Of a stretch of 64,000 bases of DNA, positions 9,217 to 17,942 are shown piece by piece; positions within the stretch are counted from its first letter, which is position 1; every line of letters begins with the position of its first letter. The DNA is taken from assembly GCA_964544155.1 (NCBI GenBank), contig CAZJAH010000005.1, forward strand, positions 1 to 64,000, read 5' to 3'. Under the pieces are notes generated by a model that saw nothing but the letters and a program-made list of their open reading frames with translations, had not been told where the DNA came from and made no database searches. A program made the translations under genes and the position numbers. This DNA is from CAZJAH01 sp964544155 (GTDB lineage: Bacteria > Bacteroidota > Ignavibacteria > Kapaibacteriales > UBA2268).

Positions 9217-9224
9217 TAAATTTG
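9217..9224 (+). promoter_or_regulatory. Candidate Bacteroidota -7 promoter element
   Basis: TAAATTTG matches the Bacteroidota -7 consensus TAnnTTTG, 50 nt before the aldehyde dehydrogenase start and after the preceding terminator. The nearest upstream TTTG is only 12 nt away, closer than usual, so the -33 part is uncertain. Confidence 0.35.
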
Positions 9225-9273
9225 AACTTTACCATAGATGCATAATATGAAATTGACTATTTAAGGAGGGAAA

Positions 9274-10755
9274 ATGGAAAAATTTAAGAATTATATCAAT
9301 GGGCAGTGGGTAGATCCCAAAGCAGGCGAATACTTTAAGAATATTAGCCCGGCTAATAATGATGATGTCATAGGCGAATTCCCCAAATCAGGACAGGACG
9401 ACGTTAACGACGCGGTAGCTGCCGCTAAACAGGCATTTAAAACATGGAAAAGAATTCCGGCTCCCAAGCGCGGCGATATACTCCGCAAAGCCGGCGATAT
9501 ATTTGTACGCAGGAAAAAAGAACTGGGCGAGATAATGACACGCGAAATGGGCAAGCCAACTTTCGAAACTGAAGGCGACGTACAGGAAGCCATCGACACA
9601 GCCTACTATGCCGCTTCGGAATCACGCAGGCTTTTCGGCCATACAGCCCCAAGTGAAATGGAAAACAAGGCTAATATGTCATTCCGTGTGCCGGTAGGCG
9701 TTTGCGGTATTATCACTGCATGGAATTTCCCGGTAGCCGTACCCTCCTGGAAGATACTTCCGGCGCTGGCTGCAGGAAACACTGTTGTTTATAAGCCTTC
9801 GAAAGATTCGCCGCACTCAGGCGTTATCTTCGCGGAAATCCTTGAAGAAGCCGGCGTTCCCGCGGGAGTATTCAACCTCGTGCTCGGAACGGGCCGCATG
9901 GGCAATATGATAGTCGAGCACCCGGACGTTGACCTTATCGGCTTTACCGGTTCGACTGGTATCGGATCGCAGATAGGCGAGATATGCGGCAGAATGAACA
10001 AGAAATGCTCACTCGAAATGGGAGGCAAAAACGCGCAGATAGTTATGTCCGGCGCTAACTTCGACCTGGCTGCCGAAGCCGCTCTATGGGGAGCTTTCGG
10101 TACTACAGGACAGCGCTGCACGGCTACTTCAAGGCTTATCATACATAAGGACTGCTATGACGAATTCCTGAACTTACTGGTAGAAAAAGCCAAAAAGCTC
10201 AAGCTGGGCGACGGCCTAAAGGAAGGCACGGAAGTCGGCCCGGTTATTCATGAAAATTCTCTGAAAAATATTGAACACTATTGCGAAATAGCCCTCAAAG
10301 AAGGCGGCAGGCTTATGTGCGGCGGAAAGCGCGCCACAGAAGGCGACCTGGCAAAAGGCACTTTCTTCGAGCCGACCATCATTGCCGACGTTACCAAAGA
10401 TATGACCATTTTTAACGAAGAGATCTTCGGCCCCGTACTATCGGTAACCAAAGCCGAATCATTTGAGGACGCTATCGAACTGCAGAACCATTGCGAATAC
10501 GGCCTTTCTTCATCCATTTTCACAAGGAACGTGAATGAGGCATTTGCCGCCATGCGCGATATCGAAGCGGGCATTACATACATTAACGCGCCGACAATCG
10601 GAGCGGAAGCCCACATGCCCTTCGGCGGAGTTAAAGGCACGGGCAACGGCCACCGCGAAGGCGGCTGGACGGTATTCGATATATTCACCGAATGGAAGAC
10701 TGTTTATGTCGATTTCTCAGATAAACTGCAGCGCGCTCAGATAGACAACTATTAA
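9274..10755 (+). CDS. NAD(P)-dependent aldehyde dehydrogenase
   Basis: Oxidises an aldehyde or semialdehyde to the acid. The 493 residues cover the whole ALDH fold: N151 in the WNFPV motif, general base E248 in LEMGGKN, and nucleophile C282 in TTGQRCTA. The C-terminal GAEAHMPFGGVKGTGNGHRE resembles the semialdehyde/ALDH7-like branches, but I cannot name the substrate. It is its own transcription unit, with a terminator on each side and an AGGAGG ribosome site (9263-9268). Its place next to the acyl-CoA genes may be functional, for instance making an acid that is then activated, or coincidental. Confidence 0.92.
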   Translation: MEKFKNYINGQWVDPKAGEYFKNISPANNDDVIGEFPKSGQDDVNDAVAAAKQAFKTWKRIPAPKRGDILRKAGDIFVRRKKELGEIMTREMGKPTFETEGDVQEAIDTAYYAASESRRLFGHTAPSEMENKANMSFRVPVGVCGIITAWNFPVAVPSWKILPALAAGNTVVYKPSKDSPHSGVIFAEILEEAGVPAGVFNLVLGTGRMGNMIVEHPDVDLIGFTGSTGIGSQIGEICGRMNKKCSLEMGGKNAQIVMSGANFDLAAEAALWGAFGTTGQRCTATSRLIIHKDCYDEFLNLLVEKAKKLKLGDGLKEGTEVGPVIHENSLKNIEHYCEIALKEGGRLMCGGKRATEGDLAKGTFFEPTIIADVTKDMTIFNEEIFGPVLSVTKAESFEDAIELQNHCEYGLSSSIFTRNVNEAFAAMRDIEAGITYINAPTIGAEAHMPFGGVKGTGNGHREGGWTVFDIFTEWKTVYVDFSDKLQRAQIDNY

Positions 10756-10781
10756 TCAATAGTCTGCATTGACAGCTATAG

Positions 10782-10812
10782 AGCCGTTCCCCTGTGGGAA
10801 CGGCTTTTTTTT
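10782..10812 (+). terminator. Rho-independent terminator after aldehyde dehydrogenase
   Basis: A perfect 10-bp stem AGCCGTTCCC/GGGAACGGCT with a four-base loop (CTGT) is followed by eight or more T. Confidence 0.93.
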
Positions 10813-10917
10813 GCCTTTTTTATACTGCCTAATATTAATTAATATTAATTTGTTTTTTTTATTTTATAATTATAATTTTCATTGTTCTTTACTATTTTTA
10901 ATACAAGGTTCATTACC

Positions 10918-11529
10918 ATGAAAAATTCAATACTCATTTTAGCCTTATTGCTTATTACTACATTCGGATTATCAACAGAAGCCCGCGCCCAGGCAGAAGC
11001 TAAAATTTCCCTTCCGGTTATCACGCCATACGGAAATTTTGCAGATATTAATAACCTAAGAAGCACAATAGGCGAATTTGAATTGGAGGCAAACGCGAAA
11101 CTATGGAACATTGTTCATTTCTTTACTGTGATAGGCCATGCGGAATACGACGCTTATAATGATAATGAGGATATCTTCAATGATGGTGAACTGACTAAAT
11201 ATGAATATTTTTACGATGTGGACCACCTATACTATCACGCGGGTATTATGCTAAAATTCGATAATGCATTTGGCCAAATTGACAACATACATCCATACGC
11301 GGGGGCGTTCCTGGGTAATTCTATCGTTCAGAATAATTCAAAAAGACTGGATTGTTGCAGTGACGATTTTTTCGGCTGGGAAAACTCAGAATTATACTTC
11401 GGTATAAACGCGGGTATGATGTATGACATAAGTCCCAAAATAAACGTCGATGCCCGAGCTAGATATTGGTTTGAGGGAATTTTTGAAACATTTGCCTTCA
11501 GGATTGGATTCGGTTATAATTTCAAATGA
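10918..11529 (+). CDS. Small outer-membrane beta-barrel protein, copy 1
   Basis: Predicted exported protein of 203 residues. The start is the ATG at 10918 because it opens a clear signal peptide (MKNSILILALLLITT, cleavage probably after ARAQA); in-frame TTG codons upstream would only add residues before the signal. The mature part alternates polar and hydrophobic residues and ends in FRIGFGYNFK, typical of an outer-membrane barrel C-terminus. Its neighbour at 11573 shares the leader, the AEXKXSLP motif after cleavage and the overall length, so the two are tandem paralogues. Function unknown. Confidence 0.8.
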   Translation: MKNSILILALLLITTFGLSTEARAQAEAKISLPVITPYGNFADINNLRSTIGEFELEANAKLWNIVHFFTVIGHAEYDAYNDNEDIFNDGELTKYEYFYDVDHLYYHAGIMLKFDNAFGQIDNIHPYAGAFLGNSIVQNNSKRLDCCSDDFFGWENSELYFGINAGMMYDISPKINVDARARYWFEGIFETFAFRIGFGYNFK

Positions 11530-11572
11530 TAATATAGCATACTTTTTTTAAATTATCGCACAGGATAAATTA

Positions 11573-12181
11573 ATGAAAAACACAGCATTAGCAGCCGCGG
11601 TTCTGATATTTTCCATATTTGGAATACTATCGGAAGCACGCGCGCAGGCGGAGGTTAAGCTATCCCTGCCCTTTATAACACCGGGTGGTGATTTTACTGA
11701 TGATATGTCATTAGACAGCAAGCTGGGATATTTTGAACTCGAACTGACCACCAAAGTCGTTAATTCGTTCCATATCAATGCTTTAATCGGCTGGAATTCT
11801 AATGAAACCATTGTCCACGTACAGGACAATAATGAAAATTTCTTTTTTCAATCGGAAATATCCGAGATTTATTATCATGTAGGAACCCAGTTTATTTTTG
11901 AAAACGGTTTTGGAAATTCGAAGGGTATCCATCCCTATTTCGGCTTAATATTCGGAAATGTCAGTTTTAATCAAGAGATTATACTTGAAAGCCAAAACAA
12001 TAATTTTTTACCAATAGATAGCGAAGCATCTGATCTTTATTTAGGATTTAATTTTGGAATAATGTATGAAATTATACCGGATCTAAATTTTGATTTACGG
12101 TACAGGTTCTTTATCACAACCGATTATAATTATTCCCAATCGGCTATCAGGCTGGGAATAGGTTATAGGTTTATGAAATAA
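11573..12181 (+). CDS. Small outer-membrane beta-barrel protein, copy 2
   Basis: Predicted exported protein of 202 residues, paralogous to the gene 43 nt upstream. The signal peptide MKNTALAAAVLIFSI is followed by the same EARAQAE cleavage region as copy 1, and the C-terminus AIRLGIGYRFMK ends like a beta-barrel. The body has diverged strongly from copy 1, though the HPYFGLIFGN segment corresponds to HPYAGAFLGN there. It converges on the symporter gene with only four bases between stops. Function unknown. Confidence 0.8.
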   Translation: MKNTALAAAVLIFSIFGILSEARAQAEVKLSLPFITPGGDFTDDMSLDSKLGYFELELTTKVVNSFHINALIGWNSNETIVHVQDNNENFFFQSEISEIYYHVGTQFIFENGFGNSKGIHPYFGLIFGNVSFNQEIILESQNNNFLPIDSEASDLYLGFNFGIMYEIIPDLNFDLRYRFFITTDYNYSQSAIRLGIGYRFMK

Positions 12182-12185
12182 ATAA

Positions 12186-13613
12186 TCAGCTTTCCGCGTT
12201 GCGCACTTTTTTGCCGGCTAAGGGCATCATCACAAAGTAGCTCAGCGCGGAGATCATTATCCCGTAAAAGCTCTCATCGAGGCCCAGGGGCAGCTCTATC
12301 CCGGAATACAGGAAGAACATCGTGGACACCCCGCCCGCTATCATCGATACAAGGGCAGCTTTGGGATTGACCCTTTTGGCAAAATATGCCGCCAAAGTTG
12401 GTACAAACAGCCCGCCTACCATAAATGAATAAGCATCGAGGATAACATCCAGTACCATATGGAATGAGCTGGCTATCCATATCGTCACAAGGCCAATGCC
12501 GAGCGTGACTACCTGCGAAACCAGCATTAGCTGCTTTTGGGTTAGATTTTTGAAAAAATATCTCTCGATTATATCATTCACAAAATTGCCGGATGACGCT
12601 ATCAGGCAGCTATCCGCCGTTGACATAATTGCTGAAAAATATGCCGCGATAATAACGCCTTTGACTCCAATAGGCAGTACGTCCTTAAGCAGCATCGGAA
12701 GGCCCATTTCGGGTTCAGCTTCGGGAAAGTAAATCCGGGCTACCATCCCCAGGAACACTCCGACAAATGCCATTACAGGGTATTCGAATACTCCGGCTAT
12801 ATACCATGCTTTTTTAGCGTCCTTTTCGTCCTTGCAGGCATACATGCGCTGGTAGAGCGTCATTGCTATAAGCCAGATGGGCACTATGGTCACAAACCAG
12901 TTGATGACCTGTACTGCTGAAACATTAGTTAAAGAAAGAAATTCCGCGGGCAGCTTTTCATTCAGGCCGTCTAATCCGCCGATCTCTATCATTGAAAAAG
13001 GAATTGCGAGGAATATCAGACCGCCGAGGAGGATTATCCATTGCACGGTATCAGTATAAATAACGGCTTTAAGCCCGCCCAGTACTGTGTAAATGAGTAT
13101 CACACCGGCAATTATAACCAGGGAAAAAGTCATCGGATCGAGCCCGAAAGGCGCGTCCGAGAAAAGTGTAGCCGAAGCCAGTTTTGCTCCTGCCAGTATC
13201 TGCCCGCCGGTAAATCCCATATATCCAATGCCCGAGATCAGCGCCGCTACAAGCGCCACAGCGCCTCCGTACCTGTACCTCAGGAAGTCGGGATATGTTA
13301 ACATGCCTTCGCGGGCGTCGAGCTTTTTCAACCTGGGTATAACAAAAACTGCCGAGAGCCATGCTCCTACCAATCCGGTAAAAAGCAGCCAGCTTCCCGA
13401 AAGCCCGATAAGAAATCCCAGGCCGCCAAGCCCTATTGAAAAACCGCCGCCGACGTCTGTCGCCACAACTGAGAGCCCCACATGGAAAGGCTTAATCGAC
13501 CTGCCACCAACGTAGTAGTCTTCGCGGTCTTTATTTTTCCTGAAAAAATAGATACCAACGAGGAAAACCAAAAGCATGTAAAACATGAAAATGGAATAAT
13601 CAACGATACTCAT
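12186..13613 (-). CDS. Sodium:solute symporter (SSS family)
   Basis: Inner-membrane sodium-coupled transporter of 475 residues with about 13 hydrophobic segments. The N-terminus DYYVGGRS and the following [12 protein letters not shown] segment are typical of the SSS/PutP-like family, including the early Asp and small-residue-rich helix. It is last in a five-gene operon and its start overlaps the end of the alanine racemase gene by 14 nt, so it probably imports the substrate or product of the racemase/amidohydrolase genes, for example an amino acid or N-acyl amino acid. The exact substrate cannot be read from sequence. Confidence 0.9.
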   Translation of the reverse strand: MSIVDYSIFMFYMLLVFLVGIYFFRKNKDREDYYVGGRSIKPFHVGLSVVATDVGGGFSIGLGGLGFLIGLSGSWLLFTGLVGAWLSAVFVIPRLKKLDAREGMLTYPDFLRYRYGGAVALVAALISGIGYMGFTGGQILAGAKLASATLFSDAPFGLDPMTFSLVIIAGVILIYTVLGGLKAVIYTDTVQWIILLGGLIFLAIPFSMIEIGGLDGLNEKLPAEFLSLTNVSAVQVINWFVTIVPIWLIAMTLYQRMYACKDEKDAKKAWYIAGVFEYPVMAFVGVFLGMVARIYFPEAEPEMGLPMLLKDVLPIGVKGVIIAAYFSAIMSTADSCLIASSGNFVNDIIERYFFKNLTQKQLMLVSQVVTLGIGLVTIWIASSFHMVLDVILDAYSFMVGGLFVPTLAAYFAKRVNPKAALVSMIAGGVSTMFFLYSGIELPLGLDESFYGIMISALSYFVMMPLAGKKVRNAES

Positions 13614-14790
13614 GTGAAAGCCCTGAGTTTTCCTTGTGTACTATTCTTCTCGGAATTTCCAGCGGAAGCCTGGTAAGCTGCTCATAATTCACATAGCGCG
13701 CCATATCTGAAAAGCTCGCAACTGTAATTTCCTGCTTGCCCTGCCTTCCTATCAGCACAACTTCATCGCCTTTTTCTACAACCGGAATATTCGAAACGTC
13801 AACCATCATCATATTCATATTGACCATGCCCGCGACAGATGCTTTTCTGCCGCCGATGAGCACATGGCCCAGATTGCTCAACCCCCTGGGGAAACCGTGA
13901 GCGTAACCTATTGGTACTGTGGCAAATTTCCTAGTGCGGGAAGTCATGTATGAATTACCATAGCCGATGAATTGCCCGGGCCTGACTGTTTTTAAGCTCA
14001 TAACCCTGCTTTTCCAGGATAGAACCCTTTGCAGGGGGTCATGCTTAAACTTGCTGTCTTCCGTAAGCAGGTTGTACATACGGGTTTCCCTGCTTGGCCA
14101 GAATCCGTATTGCGCGATACCTATCCTTACGAGGTCGAGCATGGTTTCGGGGTATGTTAGAGTAGCGGCGGAACTCGCCACATGCCTGTACTTAGGGATA
14201 ATATTATTATCCATGAGCAGGCCGTAGTAGTGGTGGTACATATCCTTTTGCTTTTGTATCCTGAGGTAATTTGCCACGCTTTCTGCCCCGGCGAAATGCG
14301 TGCACACGCCTTCCACAAAAATAAACTCGCGGTTTCTGTTTATTAGCTCTATTGCCTTTAAGATTTCGCTTTCTTCAAGGCCTGTCCGGTTCATTCCCGT
14401 TTCCAGCTCAAGATGTATCCGGGCGGCTTTATTAAGCTTTTTCGCTGCTTTGATAGTTTGATAAAGCCTATCCGGCTCAAAGATAAAATATGTCAGGTTA
14501 TTTTCTATGGCCCAGTAGAGGTCTTCATTATCGATCATTGTCATGATCATAACATTCGTTTCGGGCTTTTTTATCTTCAGGGTGATCTCTGCTTCGTACG
14601 CGTCGGAAACAGCGAAGTAATCAATTCCACACTGTTCCGCGAGCGGGAGGAAGTATTTTATCTTATGGCCATAAGCATTGCCTTTGATAACTGAAGTGAA
14701 CTTAACATCCGGCCCCAGTTTTGTTTTCAGGAATCTGATATTCTTCGCAAGTGCGGTTTTATTCAGCTCTATATACGAGGTATTTTTCAT
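13600..14790 (-). CDS. alr: Alanine racemase
   Basis: PLP enzyme interconverting L- and D-amino acids, classically alanine for peptidoglycan. The 396-residue protein has the PLP lysine K36 in VIKGNAYGH, the second catalytic tyrosine in the GYGNSYMT segment, and the C-terminal beta domain with VIPVGYAHGF-like and [11 protein letters not shown] segments. It is slightly longer at the C-terminus than Escherichia coli Alr (359). It lies between an M20 hydrolase (28 nt upstream) and a sodium symporter (overlapping), so this copy may serve amino-acid catabolism or salvage rather than the cell wall. Whether the genome has another alr is not visible here. Confidence 0.9.
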   Translation of the reverse strand: MKNTSYIELNKTALAKNIRFLKTKLGPDVKFTSVIKGNAYGHKIKYFLPLAEQCGIDYFAVSDAYEAEITLKIKKPETNVMIMTMIDNEDLYWAIENNLTYFIFEPDRLYQTIKAAKKLNKAARIHLELETGMNRTGLEESEILKAIELINRNREFIFVEGVCTHFAGAESVANYLRIQKQKDMYHHYYGLLMDNNIIPKYRHVASSAATLTYPETMLDLVRIGIAQYGFWPSRETRMYNLLTEDSKFKHDPLQRVLSWKSRVMSLKTVRPGQFIGYGNSYMTSRTRKFATVPIGYAHGFPRGLSNLGHVLIGGRKASVAGMVNMNMMMVDVSNIPVVEKGDEVVLIGRQGKQEITVASFSDMARYVNYEQLTRLPLEIPRRIVHKENSGLSHEYR

Positions 14791-14818
14791 CTACGCGTAT
14801 ATTTGTTATCCCTTAAAT

Positions 14819-15967
14819 TCATTTAAAATCTTTCAGCAACTTAGAAAAAATCTCATAGAATATATTAACGCCGCTGTCAAGTAATTCATCGGGGAAATCA
14901 TAATCCGGATTATGCAGCTGCCTGGTATCTACCCCCGCGCCAAGCCCGAAAAAGCCTCCGCGATAATTTTCAGTGTAATAGGCAAAATCTTCCGACCAGG
15001 GAAAAGGTTCGGGTTTATTCACGATTTCCACACCAAGGCTGCGGGCAGAATCTCTGATCAGTTTGACGCATTTATCATCATTCAGCATAGCCGGGAATAC
15101 TTCAACCCATTCTGTTTCGTAATCAAGCTTATGTGCCTCGGCCAGTTTCCCCGTAAGATGTAAAGCGGCGGTGCTCATTTTTTCCATGTCTTCGTTAGTA
15201 TGAGAGCGAAATGTAGCCATTACTTCGGCGAATCCGGGTGAAGTTCCGAAAGCTTCCTCGCCGAGCCTCGCGTGGATAACGGTGATCAGAGCTGATGCCG
15301 AAAAGCCGGTTTCCATCTGCGGTATGGCTATAAGTCCGTTAATGAGCGATACCATAGCCAGTACGGGGTTTCTGCCGTTCTCAGGGTGGCCGGCATGGGA
15401 GGTTTCCCCCATCAGCCTTGCCTTAAATCCGTTCGAGGCTGATGCGAAAACTCCATCTCTGGCAATTATCGATCCTTTAGGATAGCCCGGCAGGTTATGC
15501 AGTCCGAAAATGTAATCCGGTTCAATATCTTTGAATTTTTCATCCCTGACGATAGCTTTGGCGCCGGCGGCAATTTCCTCCGCGGGCTGGAAAAGCATCA
15601 CTGCCTCTCCGGCGAAATCGCCATGCAGAGCGCTTATCTTTTCCGCCAGGCCTAGCATTATCGTCATGTGTCCGTCATGGCCGCATTTATGGCCTACTCC
15701 AGCTTTCGTGCTTTTATGCGGAAAATCGTTTATTTCCTGTATAGGGAGCGCGTCCATATCAGAGCGGAACATTATACGCGGCCCGGGATTCTTCCCCCTG
15801 AAAATGGCTGCAACACCATAGCCGCCGAGCTTTTCTATTAGCCCGGCGGGTTTTAGCGTATTGATCTTGTCAATAATGAATTTCGAGGTCTCGGCCTCAT
15901 TGCCGGAAAGCTCCGGCATACTGTGTAAGTACCTGCGTATTTGAGGCAGGCTGCCTAATTTGCTCAT
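14819..15967 (-). CDS. M20 family amidohydrolase
   Basis: Two-metal hydrolase that probably removes an acyl group from an N-acyl amino acid or cleaves a related amide. The 382 residues carry RSDMDALP (D70, D72), the metal motif H93-K-C95-G-H97-D-G-H100, and the acid pair E130-E131 in PAEEIAAGAK, the pattern of the hippurate hydrolase/IAA-amino acid hydrolase branch. No signal peptide, so cytoplasmic. It starts 3 nt after the ornithine-racemase-like gene stops and is followed by alr, which points to processing of a (possibly D-) amino acid derivative. Confidence 0.9.
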   Translation of the reverse strand: MSKLGSLPQIRRYLHSMPELSGNEAETSKFIIDKINTLKPAGLIEKLGGYGVAAIFRGKNPGPRIMFRSDMDALPIQEINDFPHKSTKAGVGHKCGHDGHMTIMLGLAEKISALHGDFAGEAVMLFQPAEEIAAGAKAIVRDEKFKDIEPDYIFGLHNLPGYPKGSIIARDGVFASASNGFKARLMGETSHAGHPENGRNPVLAMVSLINGLIAIPQMETGFSASALITVIHARLGEEAFGTSPGFAEVMATFRSHTNEDMEKMSTAALHLTGKLAEAHKLDYETEWVEVFPAMLNDDKCVKLIRDSARSLGVEIVNKPEPFPWSEDFAYYTENYRGGFFGLGAGVDTRQLHNPDYDFPDELLDSGVNIFYEIFSKLLKDFK

Positions 15968-15970
15968 TTA

Positions 15971-17071
15971 TTACACAACTTTCTTTTCAATAAATTTAGA
16001 ATTCATAAGGCGGGCAACACCCATATAATTAGGTGTGAAAATGATTTTGTCCCCTACCTTATATTTTTTTCTTCCTGATTTCGTGAGGTTTTTGCCAAGA
16101 TCATATACAGTCAGGTCGGACGTAGTTCCGATGAAATTGACATCTGTATCATTTGCCTCGATTTCATTAACGTCCACGTCGAGTATGCCGAAGTCAAGTA
16201 TTGCTTTATAGCTTGTGCCGTCTTCGCGGCCGTTCAGGTCTTCTTCGGAAATGTGGCCTATGCTGGCTTCACTGATGATTCCGTCAGGGACATATTCTTT
16301 TTCTTCGAGTTCGAGTATATTTGATTCATACTCAAAGCAATCCATCGATAAGTTCCTGAACTTCTTATTATCATAAGGTGAAGTTCCGAGGAACGCGGCT
16401 TCACCTATTCTGAAGTGATTTACCGCCACGGGTATCTTCTTCTGACTCACAAGGGGCAAGGTAATTGAGCTTCCGCCTGAAACAAGTTCCATTTTGCGGC
16501 TGAACATCTGCTCGAGAAGTTGCTTATAGAGCGAAAGCTGTATGAGCTTGTCGTAAGTGGGCTCTACTCCGTACATGCAGCCCAGGTTCGTCCCTATACC
16601 GGCAATTTTGATATTGCTCAGCTCGAATACACTTTTATAGAATTCTACCAGATTATCCCTCATAATTCCTTCTCTGAGTTCGCCGAGCTCGATCATAATG
16701 ATGATCTCATGTATTTTATCCTGTTCAAGTGCCTCTTTGTTCAGAGATTCTATAGTGGAAAAGGAAGTATTGAGTGAAATATCGGCAAACTGCACTACCG
16801 ATTTCGCATGCTGGATAGCCGGTGGCTTAATGTACATTGTTCTGATCTTTGGATTGATCTGCTTTATTACTTTTAAACTCGAGAGCCTTGAATCTCCTAT
16901 CGAATGTACTCTTTGTATCTCTTCGCTTTCCATAACCTTTTCGAGTGCGCCTTTATGGCCGCAAAGTATCTTTGTAATAAGCGACCATTTGATGCCGTGC
17001 TTTTCAAGGTGATCATTGATTTTTTTAATATTCTGGACCACATGCCTTGTTTTAATTTTTAGGTCTGCCAT
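15971..17071 (-). CDS. Ornithine racemase-like PLP enzyme (fold type III)
   Basis: Alanine-racemase-fold protein of 366 residues resembling clostridial ornithine racemase (Orr). K34 in LITKILCGH is the expected PLP lysine, and the MIELGELREGIMRDN, GIGTNLGC and HFRIGEAAFLG segments are characteristic of the Orr/YhfX branch. Substrate is likely a basic or other amino acid; ornithine is only a family-based guess. It sits between the GNAT gene (13 nt upstream) and the M20 hydrolase (3 nt downstream). Two racemases of different branches in one operon is unusual and suggests handling of a specific D-amino acid. Confidence 0.82.
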   Translation of the reverse strand: MADLKIKTRHVVQNIKKINDHLEKHGIKWSLITKILCGHKGALEKVMESEEIQRVHSIGDSRLSSLKVIKQINPKIRTMYIKPPAIQHAKSVVQFADISLNTSFSTIESLNKEALEQDKIHEIIIMIELGELREGIMRDNLVEFYKSVFELSNIKIAGIGTNLGCMYGVEPTYDKLIQLSLYKQLLEQMFSRKMELVSGGSSITLPLVSQKKIPVAVNHFRIGEAAFLGTSPYDNKKFRNLSMDCFEYESNILELEEKEYVPDGIISEASIGHISEEDLNGREDGTSYKAILDFGILDVDVNEIEANDTDVNFIGTTSDLTVYDLGKNLTKSGRKKYKVGDKIIFTPNYMGVARLMNSKFIEKKVV

Positions 17072-17084
17072 TATAATTTTCTGC

Positions 17085-17528
17085 TTATTTAGTAAATCTC
17101 ATTTCAGCGTATTTGTTAGTAAATCCAATCCTTTCATACAGCCTTTTGGCAGGATTGTCATATTCCACGTGGAGCTTGACATCTCCGTCGCACATCTCGA
17201 TGCATTTTTCGCAGAGCTTTCGGCCTAATCCTTTTCCTCTGGCGTCTCTGTGAACAGCTACATAAACGAGTATATTAGTAGGTATGTATCCCTCAGTTCT
17301 TATTTTATTGTGTATGAGTGCCCCCAGTAGTTTTCCGTCTTCAAATGCCGCTAAGGCAAATCCGCCTTTGCCCGGTTCATCCGAAAAAGCGTATGAAAGA
17401 CAGTTATTAATGGCATCTTTGGGATCTCCGAACTTATCTAAATGCTCATATAAAAAATCAATGAACTGCTCTCGGGTAAAATCTCCGTTAAAATCCTTCT
17501 CACTGTGAATTTCTTTGATTTCGATCAT
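17085..17528 (-). CDS. GNAT family N-acetyltransferase
   Basis: Acetyl-CoA-dependent acetyltransferase of 147 residues, first gene of the racemase operon. The acetyl-CoA-binding segment is RDARGKGLGRK (about 94-104), preceded by the expected ILVYVAVH strand and ending with the RLYERIGF segment common in GNAT proteins. The acceptor is unknown. Paired with an M20 deacylase-like enzyme two genes away, it could acetylate an amino acid amine that the hydrolase later releases; that is inference. Good GGAGG-like ribosome site (TTTGGAGGAAA) just upstream. Confidence 0.85.
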   Translation of the reverse strand: MIEIKEIHSEKDFNGDFTREQFIDFLYEHLDKFGDPKDAINNCLSYAFSDEPGKGGFALAAFEDGKLLGALIHNKIRTEGYIPTNILVYVAVHRDARGKGLGRKLCEKCIEMCDGDVKLHVEYDNPAKRLYERIGFTNKYAEMRFTK

Positions 17529-17942
17529 TTTTCCTCCAAATTATGTAAACTTCCTACTTATACAAATGTTACTATTAATCTATAAAAACGTCATTATATA
17601 CAAATTATGATTTACTTCTCTTATGAACGGGAACGCTTAACCCCCGGCCTGGTGAAAACGCTTAACCCACCGGCCTGGTGAATTAGAAAACAAGCCGATT
17701 TTTGGCCGTTTTTATATTAAGCGCGTTTTTTGCTGTATTTTTTTTTGAATCTTCTGAATTCTGACAAAAGTCAGGCATAGAAATTGCTTATTTTAAAAGA
17801 CATATATTCACAAAATTATGAATAAAAATTCAATTAAAGAAATACAGCTTTATTATATAAAGGATTAATGGCCATTAATTATGGGCAAAGGCTGTATTCA
17901 TTTTTACGAGACTGATTTTTTCTAATTCAAAATATAAAAATC
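17529..17942. other. Divergent intergenic region with a tandem repeat
   Basis: This spacer lies between the GNAT operon (minus) and the adaptor operon (plus) and must hold both promoters. It is AT-rich apart from a GC-rich tandem repeat at 17632-17682. I see no RNA gene or open reading frame of note. Confidence 0.5.
17632..17682. repeat. Two-copy tandem repeat of 25/26 bp
   Basis: The unit AACGCTTAACCC(A)CCGGCCTGGTGAA occurs twice head to tail, differing by one inserted A in the second copy. It is the only GC-rich segment in the spacer. It could be a regulator site or a dispersed repeat; nothing else in the window was recognised as a further copy. Confidence 0.85.
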
